This document shows positions 10,029 through 20,519 of a DNA stretch of 64,000 nt, one piece after another. Within the stretch, counting starts at the first letter, position 1, and each line of letters begins with the position of its first letter. The DNA comes from CBDBJK01 sp965206395 (GTDB lineage: Bacteria; Chloroflexota; Dehalococcoidia; Lucifugimonadales; CATOSD01): positions 1 through 64,000 of the forward strand of contig CBDBJK010000018.1 of assembly GCA_965206395.1 (NCBI GenBank). Reading direction: 5' to 3'. The notes beneath the pieces were generated by a model. The model saw nothing but the letters and a program-made list of their open reading frames with translations. It was not told the DNA's origin and did not search any database. A program made the position numbers and the translations under genes.

Positions 10029-10063
10029 GGGGTTAGGGTACTCCACCCCTTAACCCTAACCCC
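10029..10063. repeat. Telomere-like GGGTTA inverted repeat
   Basis: Arms 10029-10039 (GGGGTTAGGGT) and 10053-10063 (ACCCTAACCCC) are an 11-bp perfect inverted repeat with a 13-nt loop. Further GGGTTTAGGG-like units lie just upstream at 10009-10028. It fills the 70-bp gap between the D-aminoacylase stop and the TSUP start and may act as a terminator hairpin on either strand. No T run follows. Confidence 0.6.
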
Positions 10064-10074
10064 CAACCCCCTTT

Positions 10075-10824
10075 ATGGGATCGCTGACTCTGTTGCAGAT
10101 TGTCGTCGCTGTGGTGGCGTCGTTCGTGGGGTCAACGGTGTTCAGCACCGTAGGCTTTGGCATTGGTATGGTCGCCATACCAATCTTCCTTTTGGTGCTC
10201 GACCCGCAGACCGCTGTGGTGATGCTGAACACCGTTGAAGTGCCGCTTATGGCGTTAATGGTATTTCAAAACCGCTCCCATCTAAAGGTGGCGGAGACGG
10301 TGCCCATTGCCGCAAGCGGACTTGTGGGCGCTCTCGTGGGCGTGTTCATCCTAGAGTCGGCAGATGAAAGGCCGCTCAGGATTAGCATCGTAGCGCTGAT
10401 TATCGCCCTGACCGTTGTTACCGCCTTCAACTTCCGAGGCCCGATTCCTAAACCGCACGTCGTCGGGCCGATTGTTGGCTTCGTAGTTGGCCTGATGCTA
10501 ACAACGCTTGCAATCGGCGGTCCGATACTGGCGCTGTTCATGCTCGCGCTACTCTGGCAACGGCATGCGATGAGAGGCTCGATGTCGCTTTACTTCCTGT
10601 TCATCATGCTGACGGCGGTCTTTGGCTACGCGGTACGCGGGCTTTACACGTCGGAGCGCGTCATATTGACGGCGATAGTGACCTTGCCCGTTGTGATGGG
10701 CTTCTTACTGGGAAGCAGGTTCGCGCGAAACATGAACGAGCGTGTGTTCCGAAACGCGGCAATCGCAGTCATCATGGTCACCAGTCTGGTGGTGCTTATA
10801 CGTGAACTGGCGCAGCTATATTGA
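10075..10824 (+). CDS. Sulfite exporter TauE/SafE (TSUP) family permease
   Basis: Integral membrane protein of 249 aa with about eight hydrophobic helices and the two-fold repeat of the TSUP family. Family signature regions are FSTVGFGIGMVAIP in the first half and GFVVGLMLTTLAIGGPILAL in the second. TSUP proteins export sulfite, sulfoacetate or other organosulfur or organic anions; the substrate here is unknown. The start is close to the telomere-like hairpin and lacks a clear ribosome-binding site, so initiation may depend on readthrough from the D-aminoacylase gene. Confidence 0.85.
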   Translation: MGSLTLLQIVVAVVASFVGSTVFSTVGFGIGMVAIPIFLLVLDPQTAVVMLNTVEVPLMALMVFQNRSHLKVAETVPIAASGLVGALVGVFILESADERPLRISIVALIIALTVVTAFNFRGPIPKPHVVGPIVGFVVGLMLTTLAIGGPILALFMLALLWQRHAMRGSMSLYFLFIMLTAVFGYAVRGLYTSERVILTAIVTLPVVMGFLLGSRFARNMNERVFRNAAIAVIMVTSLVVLIRELAQLY

Positions 10825-10847
10825 CTGCATAAGAAGAAGAAAAAGAG

Positions 10848-10873
10848 AGGGTGGCGCAAATTGCGGCCACCCT
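10848..10873. terminator. Hairpin between convergent genes
   Basis: AGGGTGGC (10848-10855) pairs with GCCACCCT (10866-10873) between the TSUP stop and the stop of the minus-strand surface protein. An A/G-rich run precedes it on the plus strand, giving a C/T-rich tail on the minus strand. It could serve both genes. Confidence 0.65.
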
Positions 10874-10885
10874 TATGCCATTAGT

Positions 10886-13132
10886 CTAGCGGCCTCTGCG
10901 GTAGAGTATCTGGCCTATCGTGAGAATTGCGCCAATGGCGACGACGGCCCCCACAATGATTGCGGCTATAAGGCCCGCTCCAATCCCACCACCATCCCCG
11001 ATAGAAACGGGCGTAGGTGTGAAGATAGGCGCTACAGTCGCAGTAGCCTCTACGACCGGCGTGACGGTCTCGCTGACACCCGGCACAGACGGCGGGGTTG
11101 CCGTAGCCGTTGGCGTCGGTATTGGCGGCGTAGCGGTCGGCGTTGGAGGCACCGACGTGGGTGTGGGTGTAGGCGTTGGCGTAGCCGTAGCGGTCGGTGT
11201 CGGAGGCACCGACGTAGGTGTAGCCGTTGGTGGTGTCACTTGACCAACAGTGAACTCGCCCAGCAGGCGTTCTACTCTAACCTGATACGTGCCTGTCGCA
11301 TCCCTTTGAGTGGTGAAACTTACGACCCGCGTCTCTCCGGCATCAAGCGTGACCGATTGCGCCGCCTCTATCGTGCTGTTTATATACAAGTTCGCGGGAT
11401 ATACCTGTGTTGTTGTGCCGGTGTTTTGGACACTGACGCTCACGGTGACATCTTCCCCTGAGAGCGCCGACGATGGAGAGATAGATAGGTCGGTTACCTC
11501 AAATAGCTGCTCAGGAATCTGCTCGCTGGCCGTAATCGCAAGCACAGAGAATCCAGGCAGTACCACCGAGTAGAAAATGCGGTCTTCACTTTCCCGCACC
11601 CGCTTGGTGGTGATAGGCACCCAGATACCAAGCTCCTGGTTGAAGCGATTTACTCGGACAGACCACCTGTTAAAGCGATTGCTTTCGAGCCAGTCCCTCT
11701 GGATGAAGAAGGTCATGTAAGCGGCTATGATATCCTCCGGGTCTGCGTCATCGACTTCCACACCGAAGAATGTGTTTATAGTCTGTCCCGGGGGAAGCTC
11801 AGGAAGGATCTCTGGTGGCTTTGCTTCCAGACCTTCCACAGCCACCTGAACTCCTCCAGGTATGCTGCGGGTGAACTTGCCAAGAATCTTATCGATTGGC
11901 GCTGGACTGCCAACGAGGACAACCCATACTAGCTCGCCTGTTTGTGGCACTCTGTAGATGAACAGCGATTCGGTCACCTGAGTGACCTCTGGCAGTGGCA
12001 GGCTTGGGTCGGCCACAGGCGGGATTTCCCCTGCCAACTGCGACGCCGGCACGCTTGGCAAGTTGTCGAAAAGCACCTGAATCTGTATTCCAGACAGCTT
12101 ATTAACCGACACAATCGACAAGCGTTCAACCAGTTTGTCTTCGTCCATAGTCTGGACGATCTCGGTCACCTTCTCTATCGGCAATAGCTCTAGTATTGCT
12201 GCCGCCTTTTCAGGAGAGACGATGGACAGGACGTCAGAGAGCTTTTCAGTGTCGACATCGACTGCGATTGGCGCGGCATCCTCCGCGTCCATTGCCTCGA
12301 ATATCGCGGCGGCGTCCTCGTCATCGATACCCTGAATCACGATGGCGGCATCCTCAGGGTCAAACCCAATCAGTATGTCGGCGGCCTCCTCGGGAGTAAG
12401 CTCTCCTGATTGTATTTTCTCAATAATCTCGGTCAACTCATCAGGAATTGGAGTCGCCGTGGGTGTTGGCGTGGCCGTAGGCGTAGGTGATGGCGTGACC
12501 GTGGCCGTTGGACCGGCATCAGTGCTGGCGGGCGGCGTGGCCGTGGGTGCCAGAACACCACCGCCAGGGGTCGTAGGTGTTGGGGTCGGCTCGCCGCCTA
12601 TCGTGCAGGCGAACTCTGACGCAGTGGAAACACCCTCGTTCTCTCTCGCGTCAGGGTTCGGTATGCTCAAGTTCAGATGGCCTGAGCCACCGATGTTCTT
12701 ACCCAGAGCCTGAAATCCGACAGGGTCTACTATTACAGCGTCTACCAGGGTGTCCGCCTTTACCCATTTGCCGCCTACTTCTACGACAAACGCGATGGTA
12801 TCTCCGTTCTTGCCGCCTTCTTTCGCATTCGATGTGGATGTGGTGTCGCCGCATACCTCTAAGCCATAAGTTCCGCCCGAAGTGGTTGTTGGAGTCTGGC
12901 CCCCGACGGATTGCGCGAAGTTTACATTGCCGATCCTGGCTTCTATTTTCACACCGGGATCAGCTGGATTACCAGCTATCGTAACGATTCCGCTGAAAGT
13001 GTGCGAGGGCAGTGGAAAGGCCTGAACCGAAGATTCGGCGACAAGTAAGAATACCGCCATCGTGGCGGCCAGCGAAATGGTCGTTGTGACAAGAAAAGAT
13101 CCTTTGAATCGTGTCAAAAGTATCATCTTCAT
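10886..13132 (-). CDS. Large surface protein with MgtE-N-like, PGF-like and CARDB-like segments
   Basis: 748-aa exported, probably membrane-anchored protein. Order: signal peptide (residues 1-38, ending SSVQA); a beta domain with conserved SGIVTIAGNPADPGV; Pro/Thr linker; a helical block near 230-345 with repeated EEAADIL/EDAAIVI/EKAAAIL units resembling the MgtE N-terminal helical repeat; a domain containing RFNRWSVRVNRFN and VVLPGFSVLAIT resembling PGF-pre-PGF surface domains; a CARDB-like Ig domain (DVTVSVSVQNTGTTTQVY); a second Thr/Pro linker; and a C-terminal helix GAGLIAAIIVGAVVAIGAIL followed by a basic tail. This layout suggests a cell-surface anchor or S-layer-associated protein. Domain names are by eye. 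Frame intact. Confidence 0.75.
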   Translation of the reverse strand: MKMILLTRFKGSFLVTTTISLAATMAVFLLVAESSVQAFPLPSHTFSGIVTIAGNPADPGVKIEARIGNVNFAQSVGGQTPTTTSGGTYGLEVCGDTTSTSNAKEGGKNGDTIAFVVEVGGKWVKADTLVDAVIVDPVGFQALGKNIGGSGHLNLSIPNPDARENEGVSTASEFACTIGGEPTPTPTTPGGGVLAPTATPPASTDAGPTATVTPSPTPTATPTPTATPIPDELTEIIEKIQSGELTPEEAADILIGFDPEDAAIVIQGIDDEDAAAIFEAMDAEDAAPIAVDVDTEKLSDVLSIVSPEKAAAILELLPIEKVTEIVQTMDEDKLVERLSIVSVNKLSGIQIQVLFDNLPSVPASQLAGEIPPVADPSLPLPEVTQVTESLFIYRVPQTGELVWVVLVGSPAPIDKILGKFTRSIPGGVQVAVEGLEAKPPEILPELPPGQTINTFFGVEVDDADPEDIIAAYMTFFIQRDWLESNRFNRWSVRVNRFNQELGIWVPITTKRVRESEDRIFYSVVLPGFSVLAITASEQIPEQLFEVTDLSISPSSALSGEDVTVSVSVQNTGTTTQVYPANLYINSTIEAAQSVTLDAGETRVVSFTTQRDATGTYQVRVERLLGEFTVGQVTPPTATPTSVPPTPTATATPTPTPTPTSVPPTPTATPPIPTPTATATPPSVPGVSETVTPVVEATATVAPIFTPTPVSIGDGGGIGAGLIAAIIVGAVVAIGAILTIGQILYRRGR

Positions 13133-13190
13133 TAATAGCCTTTGATCTATATCTACGAATTCAAATTATGAATCGTAGTCTTTGGGGGCT

Positions 13191-13230
13191 AAGGCCCTCC
13201 CCGTCATCTGGACGCTTCGGGGAGGGCCTT
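13191..13230 (-). terminator. Strong GC-rich hairpin between two surface-protein genes
   Basis: AAGGCCCTCCCCG (13191-13203) and CGGGGAGGGCCTT (13218-13230) form a perfect 13-bp stem with a 14-nt loop. It follows the minus-strand HYR/DUF11 gene (stop 13246) and precedes the minus-strand gene starting at 13132. No T run follows, so termination would rely on the stem or on Rho. Confidence 0.7.
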
Positions 13231-13245
13231 GCCTTCATTATATTT

Positions 13246-16200
13246 TTAGTCCGCAGGCGTTAGCGTTGGCCTTTCGCCGTCTGACGGCTTGTTTATGAAG
13301 AGCCAGTAAGCAAACTCTGGTTCGATAATTTCACCACGGGTCTGTATTTTGAGGTCTTCTGTTATTATCTCGGCTGTGGTTGCTATTACTTCTTGCCTGA
13401 CGGTAATGGCGCTGACGACCAGTTCCTTGTCTGAAGGAATCAGAGCGCTGTGGAATGCATCCTCGAATAGCAAGTCACCCACAATATGAGGCGCGACAAG
13501 GTTGAAACCGAAGCGCAACAACTGTGTTACTGGCTCACTATCGCCGAAGAATCTTCCTTCGATTTTCATCTTGATCGGCACGAGTTCCCCGTCTTCGGTT
13601 TCGTCGAAGGCATCGTCCTTCATTAGTATCAACATGCCTTGGTAAGGAGACAGGTTGGTCAGGCTGTTAGAACCGGAGGTTGGGTCAAACTCCAACCAAG
13701 GGGAGCCACCTGTCGTCTCAAAGTCGAAGGCCCCAATTTTCACGATCGCTTCGCCCAGAGTCACGTTGCCCAGGGAGTTTTCTGCTGTCTTCCCCATCAG
13801 GTTTGTAAGGCTTGAATTGGACGGAATCAGCCCGAGCCCAACGTAATTCAGTTGAGGGCCAGGGAACAGGTAGAAGTTACGGTTCGTGCGCTTGTTATTC
13901 TCTATTATGTCGAGTGTGGTAGACAACAGCCCTGGAACTCCGTCAAGTTCGACTGCTATTGTCATTGGTCCGAGCGGTGCGCCTGCCGCAACCTCCATCA
14001 GCATGACGTGCGTGCCACTATCATCTAGCCCGTACATCTTGACGAGGATTTCAGGCATGTCGCTAATCGGAGTGAAAAGTGCTCCATTTTGCACCGTTAC
14101 CTCAGAGCTACTACCCATCGTCACGTCTTCCACGCCGGGGGCGTACACTACCACGAAGAACTGGTCGCCCTCGACAACCTCGCCGTCGCTTGTTATCTCG
14201 ACTGTTCGTATCGCCGCGTTCGGGGTGTCTACGGAAGCCGAGTTGTTGGTGTCGTCAGGGTCGTCCTGTGAGCCTTTCACAGTAGCGGTGTTCGTAATGG
14301 TGTCCGTTGTTGCAGACGAATTGACCTTGACTTGATGGTGACCTCGGCGCTATTGCCAACGCCCAGGTTGCCAATGTCACAGGAAATGTTGCCATCAGTT
14401 TCCGTACAGTCCTCGCCAGTGGTTGCGAAGGACACGAAGTCCACTCCGTCGGGCAGGCTGTCACTTATGATAACTTGTGTGGCTCTGGATGGGCCATCGT
14501 TGGTTGCGATGATGGTATATTTGAACACCTCACCCAACAACACCGAGTCGCCGTCGCCCACGTCGTCGTCCTTAAGGATTGACAGGTCAGACCTTGTGAT
14601 TACATCGGCATTTGCTGAATCCGAATTATTTCCGTCATCAGGGTCTTCCTGGTCGCCAGTCACCATCGCTAAATTGGTTAGGTCTCCTTTCGGCGCTGAC
14701 GCTTTCACGTCAACGACGAGTATCAGGGTAGTGCTGGATGCAGCGGGCAGGTCGCCCACAGTCCACACGCCCGTTTCTTCATCGAATGTGCCTCGCCCCG
14801 TGGCAGAGTCCACGTCGATTTTGTCCGGCAGTATGTCGGTTACGACTATGCCAGTGGCATCCGACGGGCCGAGGTTTTCTACGACGATGGTGTATATAAT
14901 CTGGTCTTGGCCCGCGACCACCGATTCCTCTTCGCCCACGTCGTTGTCTTTGACGATTGACAGGTCGGACATTGTGTCTACGTCGGTCTCTACCGATACC
15001 GAGTTGTTCTTGGGTTTGATGTCAGACTGGTCGCTCGTCACCACCGCTATGTTGGTGATGGTGCTCGTTGCTGAGGAATCGACATTAACGACGATGGTGA
15101 TCGGGGCGTTGGAAGCGCCTGGCTCAAGGTCAGCTACGTCACACGTGACGGTGCCGTCGGCTTCCGTACAGCTTGCGCTGGCAGAGTCGAGGGCAACCCC
15201 GTCGGGCAGCGTGTCGGTTACGACAATGCCGGTGGCCGTCGAGGTGGCGTGGTTGTTGGTCACGACGATGGTGTAAGTTAGCGACTCACCCGCGACCACT
15301 TCGTCAATATCAGCCTCTTTAGTGACCGACACGTCGCCAAGTCCTTGAACGTCGGTTTCCACTTCTACCAGGTTGTTCGCAGGGTCAGGGTCGGTCTGGT
15401 CCGGCGACAGCACCAGAGCACTATTTTGGATAACCGTGCCGTGTTCGGTGTCCTCATCTACAATGACTTTGAAGGTGATAATATTAGTATCGTCAGCCTC
15501 CAGAGTGCCAATGTCACAGGTGAGGCTGACACCGTCTTCACTACAGCTGCCAATACTGCCGAGTACAAGCTCGGTTCCGGCTGGCAGTATGTCAACCACG
15601 CTAACCCCTGTAGCATCGGACGGGCCGTTGTTGACCACTGTAATGGTGTATGTGAGCTTCTTGCCCGCAACGACAGGGTCAGGGTCAGCAAGCTTTGTGA
15701 CTGAAAGGTCTGCTTCCGCAATAACAGTCGTCTCTGACGGTTCAGAGGTGTTATTGCTCTCGTCGGTGTCGATCTGATCGCTGCTCACTGTGGCAGTGTT
15801 GATGATAGTGACGGTGCTTGTGCCATTCGCGGTGTCAGGGTCAACGGTGACGACGATCTCAATCGTCGCGGAATCACCAGCGGCCAGGTTGTCGACATCG
15901 CACGTAACGACGCCGCTGGACCTCGAACAGCCGTCGCTGGACAAATCGCGTTCAAAGGTCACCGATTCGTGCAGCACGTCGGTTACGACAATGCCAGTGG
16001 CAGTTGAGGTGGCGTTGTTTGTAACAGTGATGGTGTATGTCAACTGCTCGCCCGCGACCACAGGATCAGGGCCGGCCTCCTTGGCAATCGACATGTCGCC
16101 TTCAGTAGCCACCAGGACATTCTGGGTGGAAGTGGCAGAGTTGCCCGAATCGTCAGTGGCGGCGTAGGTAACCACCGTAGTACCTAACGGGAAGAAGTCG

Positions 16201-17682
16201 GGGGCGTCGTCGGTCACATCAATGTCCGCATCAGCAATGTCTGACACAGTGGCATCGCCCAGGTCAACGCCTATAGCTCCGCCTTCGGTGTTAGCCTTTA
16301 CTATCACGTCGGCAGGCGCTGTTACAACCGGCGGCGTGGTGTCCTCTACCAGGACATTCTGGGTGGAAGTGGCCGAGTTATCCGAAGCGTCGGTACCTGT
16401 GTAGGTCACCGTCGTGTTGCCCAGTGGGAACAAGCCCGGTGCGTCGTCGGCCAGTTCAGGGTTTGGATCGGCAATATCTGACACGCTGGCATCGCCCAGG
16501 TCGACGCCTGTAGCTCCGCCCGTGGTATTGGCCTCTACCGTCACATCGTCAGGGGCTGTTACGACCGGTGGAGTGGTGTCCTCTACCGTGACGTTCTGTG
16601 TGGCTGTAGCGGTGTTGCCCGATGCGTCGGTGCTAGTGTAGGTCACCGGCGTGTGCCCAACGGGAAGAAGCTAGGGGCGTCATCGGTTAGTGAAGGGTTC
16701 GGATCGGCAATATCTGACACGCTGGCATCGCCCAGGTCGACGCCTGTAGCTCCGCCCGTGGTATTGGCCTCTACCGTCACATCGTCAGGGGCTGTTACGA
16801 CCGGTGGAGTGGTGTCCTCTACCGTGACGATCTGGGTGTCTGTTCCCTCGTTGCCAGAGGCATCGGTGCCAGTGTAAGTCACTGTCGTGTCGCCCAACGG
16901 GAACAAGGTCAGTCGGTCAGTATGGGGTTCGGATCAACATTGTCTATCGCAGTGGCAGTGCCCAGTTCGGGATCCGAAGCGCCGCCCTCGGTGTTGGCTT
17001 CCACCGTCACATCGGCAGGAGCTGTTACAACCGGCGCAGTAGTGTCGGCAACGGTGGTTTCTGCGGTGGTTACTTCTGTGCCTTCGTTAGTCGTCAATTG
17101 AGCAGTGTTAACAAGGACTGTGCCTTCAGGAGTGTCAACGTCAACGGTAACCACGATAAATCTGTTAACAGAGGCGGCGCCGGCAATCAAAGTATTGCCG
17201 TTGCCTACATTGCAAGTTACCTCACCAGTGTCATGAGCACAGGTATTTACCGGAAAGCTTGACACGAAAGACACGCCAACAGGCAAGGTGTCAGTGATGA
17301 ATGCCCCGGTAGCATCTGTGTCGACGCTCGTGTTGGCGACCGCTATGGTGTAGGTGATGTTTTCACCCGCTATGACGATATCAACATCGGCTAACTTGAC
17401 TATGACAAGTTCAACAGCGGCTGGCGCGACCTGGGCGTCTGGCCCCCCAAGGGGCGGGGACTGCGTGTCGCCAGTGAAGCCGTTGGTGATCCTCGCCTGC
17501 GCGGACGCGACGCCCGCGAGCGTGCCCGCAACGGCAGGCCCGCCCGTGACCGCATCCTCAATGCTGAAGTTAATCTGCTCTATGTCTGGGTCAAACGTCC
17601 CTGCATAGAGTGTGTAGTGCGATCCTACAGCAATGGTAATTGCGATCAATAAGGCTGTCAGTAGCATCGTTTGCTTTCTCAT
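13246..17682 (-). pseudogene. Giant HYR/DUF11 repeat surface protein with three frameshifts
   Basis: Exported repeat protein, about 1,479 aa if frames are joined. ATG 17682 follows GGAGGGGG and opens a signal peptide (MRKQTMLLTALLIAITIAVG). Order: N-terminal region, one DUF11 domain, four HYR domains (motif VEDTTPPVVTAPDDVTVEAN, closing VTYTGTDASGN), five more DUF11 domains (motif ADPDPVVAGKKLTYTITVVN), and a C-terminal adhesin-like domain of about 300 residues. Frame breaks lie near 16907-16915 (several bases lost between NPILTD and LFPLG), 16664 (one base lost in the GGGCGACAC context) and 14325 (one base lost before KVNSS). All three neighbours continue the same domain, so the break-points are clear. 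Either a decaying gene or sequence errors. Likely cell-surface or sheath protein. Confidence 0.8.
16457..16830 (-). repeat. Near-identical tandem HYR repeat
   Basis: Two consecutive HYR units (16457-16592 and about 16693-16829) share more than 120 bp of apparently identical DNA. The observed period is 236 bp, which becomes 237 bp (79 codons) once the single-base loss near 16664 is repaired. Such identity points to recent duplication or gene conversion. Confidence 0.75.
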
Positions 17683-17760
17683 GTATCCCCCTCCGATACG
17701 CGCCCCTGCATGTTGCATGGGTGATCCTGAGCCTAATGATTTCGTCTCTTCAAGAGCCAC

Positions 17761-18429
17761 TGTATAGTGCTCTCTTTATAGCATTCTGTCAAGTAGGCCC
17801 ACTTAAAAGTCATGACGAACAACCCGCCTCAACCCCCGTTTTGACCGATAACAGACTGCTCGAAGGAGCCTCCATAGACAAATCATATTCTGTAAAGTCA
17901 GAATAATACGGAACATATTAACCGTTTCATGCCTATTAATCAACCTCTGACGGCTGGAATCCTCTCAATACGAACATTTTCGCGGGATATGACTGTCACA
18001 AATAGTTCACGTTATGTTCACAAATGTTCACAAACGTGCCCTTATTCGCTGATGACAATGCATAAACGAATATCTAAATCGCCATATGTTTATGGAACAG
18101 GTGATTCGAGACAGGAGGAATAGAATAGCTTAGATCACGTCATGATTCATGAAAATGCGGGTAGGTAGAGGCGAGGCGAGAAAAGCCTTCAATAGAAAAT
18201 GGCCCGGGCAGAGGAGGAAACCCGGGCCAAGAGGCGAACATGCTCAGGACGGAAGATGTCCTGACTCTACCCAAATAACCCCGTTTGGCGCAAACTAAAC
18301 CCGATGCTCAAAATATCATTCGTGTAGACTAAGAATCACACGGCATCGCAAAAGAAAGCCAGTGACGAATGGCGCGATGCCAAATTCAAGGATTGCATCC
18401 ACTCTAAGCCGAGATTGCCTCGATGCCGC
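17761..18429. other. Intergenic region with structured segment
   Basis: About 670 bp between the 3' end of the luciferase-like gene and the start of the HYR/DUF11 gene, with no convincing ORF. The first half is AT-rich. The second half (18159-18272) holds a cluster of nested inverted repeats listed separately. Confidence 0.6.
18159..18272. ncRNA. Candidate structured RNA element
   Basis: Nested pairings consistent with a multi-stem RNA: closing stem GGGTAG (18159-18164)/CTACCC (18267-18272); GAGGC (18173-18177)/GCCTT (18185-18189, one G-T pair); TGGCCCGGG (18200-18208)/CCCGGGCCA (18221-18229); TCAGGAC (18244-18250)/GTCCTGA (18258-18264) around a GGAAGAT loop. No known riboswitch, SRP or RNase P core was recognised. 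The strand is undecided because stems are symmetric. It lies 158 bp beyond the stop of the minus-strand luciferase-like gene and could instead be its terminator region. Confidence 0.35.
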
Positions 18430-19479
18430 CTACTTGAATGCGGGGATGACCTTCTCGCAGAGCAGGCGCAGAGAACGCTCCAGATTCTCACGAGGAATAA
18501 GTTCGCCTGCGTTGAGTTCAACCACAACACCGCTTAAGTTCAGCGTTTCCTTCATCCTATGCAACTGTTCGATCACCATCTCTGGAGTTCCGACGGCCAC
18601 TTTCTCCTTTTGCACTTCCTCCCACGTGAGGGCGGCCAGTTGCTCGCCGCGCTCGGCCCTCTGTTCCCTTGGGTCCGTGCCTGCGCTGGCTGCGGAGCTG
18701 GCGAATTGTGTGCCGAGCCGCCTGAACTGCTTCATGAAGCTCTCCTCAGGCTCGGACAGGGCTTTCTCTTTAGTCTCGGCGATATAGACAGGGACTCGCA
18801 AGGAAGCGTCTATTGGCCCCGGATGCCCTGCTTCTTCCCATGCCTGCTTGTAGCTTTGCATCTGCTCGGCCACCTGGCTCATTCCCAGGCCTCGAACGCC
18901 TATGAATACTGAATGTCCCATCTTGCCCAAAAGAGGAAACGTGTCAGATGTCGTGGCGGCGACGCGGATCTTGGGATGAGGCGACTGGTAGGGTTTTGGA
19001 ACCAGGCAAACGTCGTTATATGAGTAGTAATTCCCTTCGTAAGAGAAGCGTTCGTTCATCCACGCCTTAAGGATGATGTCGAGGTATTCGTAGAATCGCT
19101 CCCGGCTCTCGGCGTATGGGATGTTGTATCCTTCATACGCTCCCGGCAGTCCGCTGCGTCCGACTCCGAACTCGAACCTACCTTGGCTAATCTGATCCAG
19201 GGTAGCGGCCTCCTCCGCGGTACGCAGAGGATTGCCTAGTGGCAAGACATGAACCGCCGTGCCTACCTTCAGGCGTTTAGTTCTGGCTGCTATAGCCGAG
19301 GCGACGATTAACGGCGATGAAACCACTGCCCTCACGGGATTGAAGTGAGACTCGGCCAGCCATACAGCGTCTAGCCCAAGATCTTCCGCCATGTCGACTT
19401 GAGCAAAGGATTCTTCGAATGCCTGGGCTTGATCTCCACTTTCTCGAAGATGAAATTCCATGAATGACCCGAATTCCAT
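18430..19479 (-). CDS. Luciferase-like (LLM) flavin-dependent oxidoreductase
   Basis: TIM-barrel flavin (FMN or F420) oxidoreductase of the bacterial luciferase family, 349 aa. Recognisable segments are LGLDAVWLAESHF near residue 35, KVGTAVHVLPLGNPLRTAEE near 75, RFEFGVGRSG near 105, and VGTPEMVIEQL near the C-terminus. Members oxidise varied small molecules with reduced flavin in the cytosol; substrate and cofactor cannot be chosen from sequence alone. AAGGAG lies 7 nt before ATG 19479, making it better than ATG 19485, which is only 1 nt from the same site. Monocistronic. Confidence 0.88.
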   Translation of the reverse strand: MEFGSFMEFHLRESGDQAQAFEESFAQVDMAEDLGLDAVWLAESHFNPVRAVVSSPLIVASAIAARTKRLKVGTAVHVLPLGNPLRTAEEAATLDQISQGRFEFGVGRSGLPGAYEGYNIPYAESRERFYEYLDIILKAWMNERFSYEGNYYSYNDVCLVPKPYQSPHPKIRVAATTSDTFPLLGKMGHSVFIGVRGLGMSQVAEQMQSYKQAWEEAGHPGPIDASLRVPVYIAETKEKALSEPEESFMKQFRRLGTQFASSAASAGTDPREQRAERGEQLAALTWEEVQKEKVAVGTPEMVIEQLHRMKETLNLSGVVVELNAGELIPRENLERSLRLLCEKVIPAFK

Positions 19480-19807
19480 GAACATACTCCTTGGGTGCTA
19501 GCCGTGCTTTCGGCAAAATATAAATAGTCTGAGTTTTCACGATCGCTGAGAATTGTCGCACGCAAAGATTACGCTTTCGTGTTCCGCAGGTCAAGGCAAA
19601 TGGAATCAGGTCTCTCTTACACAGGGTCGACAATTGACCGAGACATGCAGACAAGTTGAGGTTGACATCGGTTTATGAAACATCGCACAATTTATCACGG
19701 AGCCAAGAGGGTTCACACTAAAGCGGGAACAAGCAACTCAGAGGCATGACGTTACCGAAACCCGTCAAGGGTTAGGCTATCAGAACAAAAAGTAGGCAGG
19801 TTCAAGC

Positions 19808-20515
19808 GTGGTAGAGCAGACAGACGACTATATAGTAATTGCTAAGGGAACCCACAAAACTTACGACAGTGGAAAGGGAATCAAAGTCCATGCGCTTCGC
19901 GGCATCGACTTAACAGTGAGACGAGGAGAGGTGGTCGCCATTATGGGGCCAAGCGGCTGCGGCAAGACTACGCTGCTTAACTGCCTTTCCGGTCTTGACG
20001 ACATCGACGAAGGCGATATAAATATAGACGGCGTTTCCCTGCTGGGAATGGACGACAATGCGCGCACCGACTATAGAGCCAGGCAGATGGGATTTGTTTT
20101 CCAGTTGTACAATCTGTTGCCGGTACTCAGCACGGTCGAAAACGTGGAGCTTCCTATGTTGATTTCGGGCACCAAGTCAGGTGAAGCCCGACAAAGGGCC
20201 ATGGGAGTGTTGGAAATGGTCGGCCTAGCTGACTGGGCCGCTCACAAGCCTGCCGAGCTTTCGGGAGGACAACGCCAGCGTGTCACTATTGCGCGGGCGC
20301 TGGTTAACGACCCGGCGATCATCTGGGCGGACGAGCCGACCGGCGACCTCGACAGCGAAACCGCGCAGGAAATCATGGACCTGATTCTGCGATTGAATCG
20401 CCAGAACAACGAGACGTTCATCATCGTGACTCATGCTCAGGAGATCGGCGATCAAGCCAACCGTATAGTAAGAATGAGAGACGGGTCCATCGTTGACGAC
20501 GGCGTCCCAAAGTGA
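19808..20515 (+). CDS. ABC transporter ATP-binding protein (LolD/MacB-like)
   Basis: Cytosolic ABC ATPase of 235 aa, of the class that drives MacB/FtsX-type permeases in lipoprotein or peptide export. Walker A GPSGCGKTT (about residue 47), Q-loop GFVFQLYNLLP, signature LSGGQRQRVTIARAL, Walker B IIWADEPTGDLDS and H-loop VTHAQE are all present, so it should be active. The GTG start at 19808 is the first in-frame start. No permease gene adjoins it: the next gene downstream is convergent, so the partner must be encoded elsewhere or upstream genes were lost. Confidence 0.92.
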   Translation: MVEQTDDYIVIAKGTHKTYDSGKGIKVHALRGIDLTVRRGEVVAIMGPSGCGKTTLLNCLSGLDDIDEGDINIDGVSLLGMDDNARTDYRARQMGFVFQLYNLLPVLSTVENVELPMLISGTKSGEARQRAMGVLEMVGLADWAAHKPAELSGGQRQRVTIARALVNDPAIIWADEPTGDLDSETAQEIMDLILRLNRQNNETFIIVTHAQEIGDQANRIVRMRDGSIVDDGVPK

Positions 20516-20519
20516 TGGA

